Source: Aliidiomarina shirensis
Lineage (GTDB): Bacteria > Pseudomonadota > Gammaproteobacteria > Enterobacterales > Alteromonadaceae
DNA length: 64,000 bases
Assembly (NCBI RefSeq): GCF_003987345.1
Contig: NZ_PIPP01000001.1
Location: forward strand, 186,001-250,000
Reading direction: 5' to 3'
Shown here: positions 60,236-64,000 of the stretch, piece by piece
Layout: each line of letters begins with the position of its first letter
Position numbering within the stretch: the first letter of the stretch is position 1
Made by a program: the position numbers and the translations under genes
Notes under the pieces: model-generated
What the model was told of the DNA's origin: nothing
What the model saw: only the letters and a program-made list of their open reading frames with translations
The model's database searches: none

Positions 60236-61003
60236 GTGAAAAAACAGCAGAATGCATTGTTCAGCAACACTGCGGTACAAAATATAAGGCAAGGGCGTCA
60301 ATATTTTCGTGTGTTTAACCCACCGCAGCTGGGTAGCGCGGAAGATTGGCTTAACCCAAAGTTTTGGCAACAAGAGAATGCTGTGGTTGGCCAATCGAAA
60401 GGACGAAACACGGTTTGGTTTGTGAGTGATGGTCATCGCGAGTTTGTATTGCGGCATTACTATCGGGGCGGTTTACCGGGTAGATTATTAACCGATCAAT
60501 TTATCTTTACGGGTATAGAAAATACTCGCAGTATTGCCGAGTTTAACTTGTTGTTGCAGATGGATGTGCAAAACCTACCGGTTCCGAAACCTGTTGCTGC
60601 AATGGTATGCCGAAGTGGAATGATATATCGAGCAAGCATACTTATTGAACGAATCGCTGGCGCTCAGGATGTATTCCAAATGCTGTGTTCGAGTGCGCTA
60701 AATGCAGCATCATGGTACCAAATAGGCGCTATGATTGGGGCTTTTCACGGCGCTGGAATTTATCATAGTGATTTGAATTGCCACAATATTTTATGGCAGG
60801 AAACGAAAGGCGAAGGGAAGCCTTGGTTAATTGATTTCGATCGGTGTGAAGTACGCCAAGGGCATAAGTGGAAATCGGAAAATATTGCCAGATTAAAGCG
60901 ATCACTGGAAAAAGAGCAGCGTTTGCAGCCGGAATTTTATTGGCAAGAATCGGATTGGCAGACATTGTTGCAAGGATATCAAGCAAGTAACAACGCAGAT
61001 TGA
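60236..61003 (+). CDS. kdkA: 3-deoxy-D-manno-octulosonic acid kinase KdkA
   Basis: Phosphorylates the 4-OH of Kdo in lipopolysaccharide. The 255-residue kinase-like protein has FVLRHYYRGGLPGRLLTDQF (about 65-84, with the ATP-site Lys replaced by Arg, as is common here). The catalytic loop is YHSDLNCHNIL (about 179-189) and the metal loop IDFDRCEVR (about 201-209). GTG start with GGAG about 14 bases upstream. Position after waaA supports the call. Confidence 0.92.
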   Translation: MKKQQNALFSNTAVQNIRQGRQYFRVFNPPQLGSAEDWLNPKFWQQENAVVGQSKGRNTVWFVSDGHREFVLRHYYRGGLPGRLLTDQFIFTGIENTRSIAEFNLLLQMDVQNLPVPKPVAAMVCRSGMIYRASILIERIAGAQDVFQMLCSSALNAASWYQIGAMIGAFHGAGIYHSDLNCHNILWQETKGEGKPWLIDFDRCEVRQGHKWKSENIARLKRSLEKEQRLQPEFYWQESDWQTLLQGYQASNNAD

Positions 61004-61016
61004 AAACCGAGTTTCA

Positions 61017-61037
61017 CAGCCGCTAGATAAGCGGCTG
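61017..61037 (+). terminator. Possible terminator after kdkA
   Basis: CAGCCGCT (61017-61024) pairs perfectly with AGCGGCTG (61030-61037) around AGATA. No T-run follows (AATAAAAT), so the function is uncertain. Confidence 0.4.
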
Positions 61038-61152
61038 AATAAAATATTGAACGTGAATTAAGAACTATATGAATCGCCAACCGCCAGTTTACGTAAAACA
61101 TTGCTATAGTTTGAGATTCTTCCCTTGAGGCTTTGTAAAAAGGACATCGTTA

Positions 61153-61644
61153 ATGTTCACCCGATTAATAATTGGTTCGTTAGTGTTCGTTACTAGTTCA
61201 GTGGCGAGCGTTGTTGAAGCATCTGATGAAAACTTGTGCTTAAAAACAGAATCAGAAACCTACAAAGTTACGGCTGAGTTTGCGACCACTGCGGAAACCA
61301 GAGCTCAAGGCTTAATGATGCGTGAATCCTTAGCCGAAAATGCGGCAATGCTTTTTGTTTATGAAAGCACAGGGCAACGTAGCTTTTGGATGTACCGTAC
61401 CTTAATTCCTTTGGATATCGCTTACATTAGCAGTGCCGGCGAAATATTGGATATTCAACAGATGCAACCGTGCCGAAGCTATTGGAGTAATCGCTGCCAA
61501 AGTTATCCTGCGGGTGCACCTTTTAAATATGCTTTGGAAGTAAATCTCGGCAAGTTTAAGGAATGGGGCGTGAAGGTAGGTGATAAGCTACTGAATAGCG
61601 ATTGCGCTACAACCATAGAGGAAGTGCAACCATGGCGTTCGTAA
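61153..61644 (+). CDS. DUF192 family secreted protein
   Basis: The 163-residue protein has a signal peptide (about 1-22, cleavage near VEA-S). The DUF192 domain follows with the conserved EFATTAETRAQGLMMRESLAENAAMLFVYE and a SFWMYRTLIPLDIAYIS motif (about 78-95). The function of the family is not established. Four Cys (about 29, 117, 124 and the end) may pair in the periplasm. It overlaps the following lipoprotein gene by 13 bp. Confidence 0.85.
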   Translation: MFTRLIIGSLVFVTSSVASVVEASDENLCLKTESETYKVTAEFATTAETRAQGLMMRESLAENAAMLFVYESTGQRSFWMYRTLIPLDIAYISSAGEILDIQQMQPCRSYWSNRCQSYPAGAPFKYALEVNLGKFKEWGVKVGDKLLNSDCATTIEEVQPWRS

Positions 61645-62024
61645 TTAGATTTATTGTGATATGCACTTTGGTTTTTGTATTAGGCGCATGCGCCAGTACA
61701 GAGAATGCGAATACCGGTGCGCGTACCCAAACAGCGCCGAACTTACAGCAATTGAGTAACGATAATATCGGCCGCTATTTAGTTCAGGGCAGAACCCAAG
61801 TACACGATATTCAACGTTGGTGGGGGCGTCCGCAGGCGCAAGGGGAGAGCGGTGATTTCCGTTGGTACAATTACACATGGGTGGGCGCCGCTAACGCAGG
61901 CAATCAGAACGCTGGTGAAACCAAAATGGTGACGCTTACCGTTTATTTTATGACCGACACAGGCTTGCTCGCCGATTATGATTTGCAGGTGCGTCAATTC
62001 CCTGCGCATTCGCAGAACCGCTAG
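61632..62024 (+). CDS. Small lipoprotein of unknown function, possibly BamE/SmpA-like
   Basis: The start at 61632 (MAFVIRFIVICTLVFVLGAC) gives a 130-residue lipoprotein with Cys about residue 20; the frame open from 61602 begins inside the DUF192 gene. After a Thr/Asn-rich linker, residues 47-130 contain LVQGRTQVHDIQRWWGRPQ and LTVYFMTDTGLLADYDLQVRQ. This pattern (G-x-T/x-x-V/I near an LG-x-P turn, then a strand-rich end) resembles the BamE/OmlA fold. That assignment is inference. It is coupled to the DUF192 gene by a 13-bp overlap. Confidence 0.75.
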   Translation: MAFVIRFIVICTLVFVLGACASTENANTGARTQTAPNLQQLSNDNIGRYLVQGRTQVHDIQRWWGRPQAQGESGDFRWYNYTWVGAANAGNQNAGETKMVTLTVYFMTDTGLLADYDLQVRQFPAHSQNR

Positions 62025-62092
62025 TATTTAGGTTAACTCCGCGGCTTGGTTGCATCTAGCCGCCTCAATGTTATTCCCCGGTGGAAGAAATC

Positions 62093-62635
62093 ATGGATTA
62101 CGCAGTACATATTTTCGGTGCGTTAGCACTTATCATTAATTTTATCGGCTATCGCCAAGAAACCGTAAATGGCTATCGTTTAGTATCAGCATTTGCGCTC
62201 GCTTGTTTGAGTATTCATTTTTTTATGCTCGGTGCTTCGGCTGCGGGTATTGGTTTAGCCATTGGTGCTGTGCGAAATATTGTCGCTATTCGCTACCAAA
62301 GCGTTTCTGTGCTGCTGGTATTCGTTTTGCTTAATATCGTGTTTTGTTTATGGGAATGGTTTGTTTTACAAAACTCAGTGGTGCTATTCATTGCATATAC
62401 CGCATCGCTCGTTTTTACGGTTGGCTCAATTGTTCTTAAAAGCGCCCAAGCAATACGGCGCTGGTTTATTCTTGCTGAATCACTGATGCTGATTTATTCG
62501 ATTTTGGTGCTTAGCCCGTTCGGAATGCTGTTTAATATTTCCAATCTAATAAGTATCTTTTTGAAATTGCGGAGTGAAAAGAAACTTGCCGCAGCGGCGG
62601 AGCTAGGAGTATCGGAGAGAACCGCAACGAAGTAG
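62093..62635 (+). CDS. YgjV family inner-membrane protein
   Basis: The start at 62093 (MDYAVHIFGALALIINFIGY) has GGAAG about 6 bases upstream; a GTG at 62081 is the alternative. The 180 residues form about five to six spans. The YRQETVNGYRLVSAFALACLSIHFFMLG and AIGAVRNIVAIRY segments are typical of the YgjV family, whose role is not known. A short basic tail ends the protein (LRSEKKLAAAAELG). ltaE follows 38 bp downstream. Confidence 0.85.
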   Translation: MDYAVHIFGALALIINFIGYRQETVNGYRLVSAFALACLSIHFFMLGASAAGIGLAIGAVRNIVAIRYQSVSVLLVFVLLNIVFCLWEWFVLQNSVVLFIAYTASLVFTVGSIVLKSAQAIRRWFILAESLMLIYSILVLSPFGMLFNISNLISIFLKLRSEKKLAAAAELGVSERTATK

Positions 62636-62673
62636 CAACCTCATATCAACAGTTTAGGTAAGGATTTGTTCGA

Positions 62674-63702
62674 GTGAAAACAAGTAGTAAAATCATTGAT
62701 TTACGCAGTGATACCGTAACCCAGCCAAGTGCCGCTATGCGCGAGCATATGGCATTGGCTGCAACCGGCGATGACGTATATGGTGAAGATCCAACGGTTA
62801 ATTTGCTAGAGCAGCGAGTCGCTAAACTGCTAGGGAAGGAAGCTGGACTGTTGTGCACAAGTGGCACCCAAAGCAATCTTATTGCCTTGTTAAGTCATTG
62901 TCAGCGTGGCGAAGAATATATTGTTGGTGAGGAATATCACACATACCGCTATGAAGCCGGTGGTGCAGCCGTGTTGGGCGGAATTGTTCCGCAAACAGTT
63001 GCGGTAGAAACCGATGGAAGCTTAAACATCAACGTAGTGGCAGGGAAAATAAAGGCAGATGATCCGCACTTTCCAATTACACGGTTGATTGCGCTTGAGA
63101 ATACGCATTGCGGTAAGGTGATTCCTACTGCGTTTATTAACGCAGCGCGCGAACTGTGCGATCAGCATGGTTTACAGTTACATTTAGATGGTGCTCGATT
63201 GTTCAATGCGCACGTAGCGACTGAACAACCTCTGGCCGACATGGTGGCGCCTTTCGATAGTGTTTCTGTGTGTTTTTCAAAAGGGCTAGGCACGCCTATT
63301 GGTTCTGTTTTAGTGGGTTCTGCAGCGCTTATAAAGCGTGGTCGGCGATGGCGAAAAATGTTGGGTGGTGGTATGCGGCAAGCTGGTATTGTCGCGGCTT
63401 CACTTGATTACGCACTGGACCATCATATTGCACGAATTGCGGATGACCATGGGAACGCAAAAGCATTAGCTGCAGGCTTAAAGGCTTTACATACGGACGC
63501 ATTTAGCATTGATGTGGTACAGACCAATATGGTTTATTTGCACTTTAGTAGCGCTGAAGTTGCAAAAAAAGTGAGCCAGGTGTTGCTGGCCGAGGGTATC
63601 AAAGTACCGAGTAGTGCAAAAATGCGTTTAGTGACGCATTTGGATGTGCAGGCAAGTGATGTAGAACGTATCGTGCAGAGCGTTCGCAAGGCACTCACTT
63701 AG
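62674..63702 (+). CDS. ltaE: Low-specificity L-threonine aldolase
   Basis: PLP enzyme cleaving L-threonine or allo-threonine to glycine and acetaldehyde. The 342 residues open with KIIDLRSDTVTQPSAAMREHM and GDDVYGEDPTVNLLE. The PLP Lys is in SVCFSKGLGTPIGSVLVG (Lys near 205), with HLDGARLFNA about 38 residues earlier. The GTG start has AAGGA nine bases upstream. It extends the amino-acid catabolic theme. Confidence 0.95.
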   Translation: MKTSSKIIDLRSDTVTQPSAAMREHMALAATGDDVYGEDPTVNLLEQRVAKLLGKEAGLLCTSGTQSNLIALLSHCQRGEEYIVGEEYHTYRYEAGGAAVLGGIVPQTVAVETDGSLNINVVAGKIKADDPHFPITRLIALENTHCGKVIPTAFINAARELCDQHGLQLHLDGARLFNAHVATEQPLADMVAPFDSVSVCFSKGLGTPIGSVLVGSAALIKRGRRWRKMLGGGMRQAGIVAASLDYALDHHIARIADDHGNAKALAAGLKALHTDAFSIDVVQTNMVYLHFSSAEVAKKVSQVLLAEGIKVPSSAKMRLVTHLDVQASDVERIVQSVRKALT

Positions 63703-63709
63703 AATCTAC

Positions 63710-63982
63710 TTACTCTGACTTATCAATAACTTCAGCTTCGAAAACACGACCTTTCTGGGTGCTATCGTGGCGCCCCTGTTGCCGTTGAGCTGCTGCTTGG
63801 TTCTGATAACCGGCCATGCGGCGTTTACCGCGCCAGATCATAATGGGGATGAGTAGCCAGCTTAGCAGCAACATAAAAATAAATACTGCAAGGCCTACTA
63901 CGAGCAATAAACCGAGCACCATCCACGCAATAATTCTAGCGAAAAAACCACTATTATTTGCCGCTTTCAGCTTATTTTGCAT
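63710..63982 (-). CDS. Small membrane protein of unknown function
   Basis: The 90-residue protein has one or two tightly spaced hydrophobic stretches (about 14-48) rich in Leu/Val/Ile/Phe. A basic segment MIWRGKRRMAGY and a Gln/Ala/Arg-rich cytoplasmic tail ending VFEAEVIDKSE follow. It is complete in the window and convergent with ltaE, 7 bp apart. The family is not recognised. The 18 bases beyond it are unassigned. Confidence 0.7.
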   Translation of the reverse strand: MQNKLKAANNSGFFARIIAWMVLGLLLVVGLAVFIFMLLLSWLLIPIMIWRGKRRMAGYQNQAAAQRQQGRHDSTQKGRVFEAEVIDKSE

Positions 63983-64000
63983 GGCAGCAGTGTATGCCTT

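Overview
The window is ordinary chromosome of a marine-type gammaproteobacterium of the order Alteromonadales. Idiomarina/Pseudidiomarina is the best guess. This is inferred from gene content and order, without any database search: the surE-pcm-nlpD-rpoS><mutS block, a sapABCDF-pspF/pspABC block, a tyrosine-degradation operon next to tyrR, and an unusual density of peptide and amino-acid scavenging genes. Genes are tightly packed. No tRNA, rRNA, prophage, IS element or CRISPR array was seen.

Layout. 1-7.0 kb: pdxJ (3' end), acpS, relA, mazG, pyrG, eno (cofactor, stringent response, nucleotide pools, glycolysis). 7.0-18.4 kb: an unrecognised ORF, then ftsB-ispD-ispF-truD-surE-pcm-nlpD-rpoS, convergent mutS, pncC and recA with a near-perfect LexA box inside its promoter. 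18.5-23 kb: a DUF885 lipoprotein, a patatin (RssA-like) and convergent putP. 23-31.4 kb: the sapABCDF peptide transporter, pspF, and divergent pspABC behind a sigma-54 promoter. 31.4-40.2 kb: methionine gamma-lyase, phhA-phhB, tyrR, a 280-bp composite repeat, then hpd-hmgA-fah-maiA with TyrR-like boxes upstream. 40.3-46 kb: an S9 peptidase, a rhombosortase-like protease, gamma-glutamyltransferase, a HIT protein. 46-53 kb: rlmI-metG, divergent apbC and dcd, and a degenerate-GGDEF/EAL protein whose Shine-Dalgarno lies in a hairpin. 53-64 kb: a second S9 peptidase, an M14 carboxypeptidase, a YvcK-like protein, waaA-kdkA, DUF192, a small lipoprotein, a YgjV-like protein, threonine aldolase and a small membrane protein.

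How it fits together. Secreted or envelope peptidases (DUF885, two S9, M14, GGT), Sap uptake, proline uptake, methionine gamma-lyase, threonine aldolase and the whole Phe -> Tyr -> fumarate + acetoacetate route point to a cell living on protein and amino acids. TyrR sits between the two halves of the aromatic pathway and probably controls both. RelA, RpoS, LexA/RecA and Psp provide the stress layer.

No wholly new defence or metabolic system was seen. The items most worth a second look are the composite repeat at 35710-35989, the SD-sequestering hairpin at 51216-51242, the G9 tract before nlpD, the gene remnant at 31390-31572, the unrecognised ORF at 7041-7739, and the pspA/pspB intercistronic hairpin. 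Several gene starts were moved downstream from the longest reading frame on ribosome-binding-site, signal-peptide or family-length grounds; these are stated per entry.
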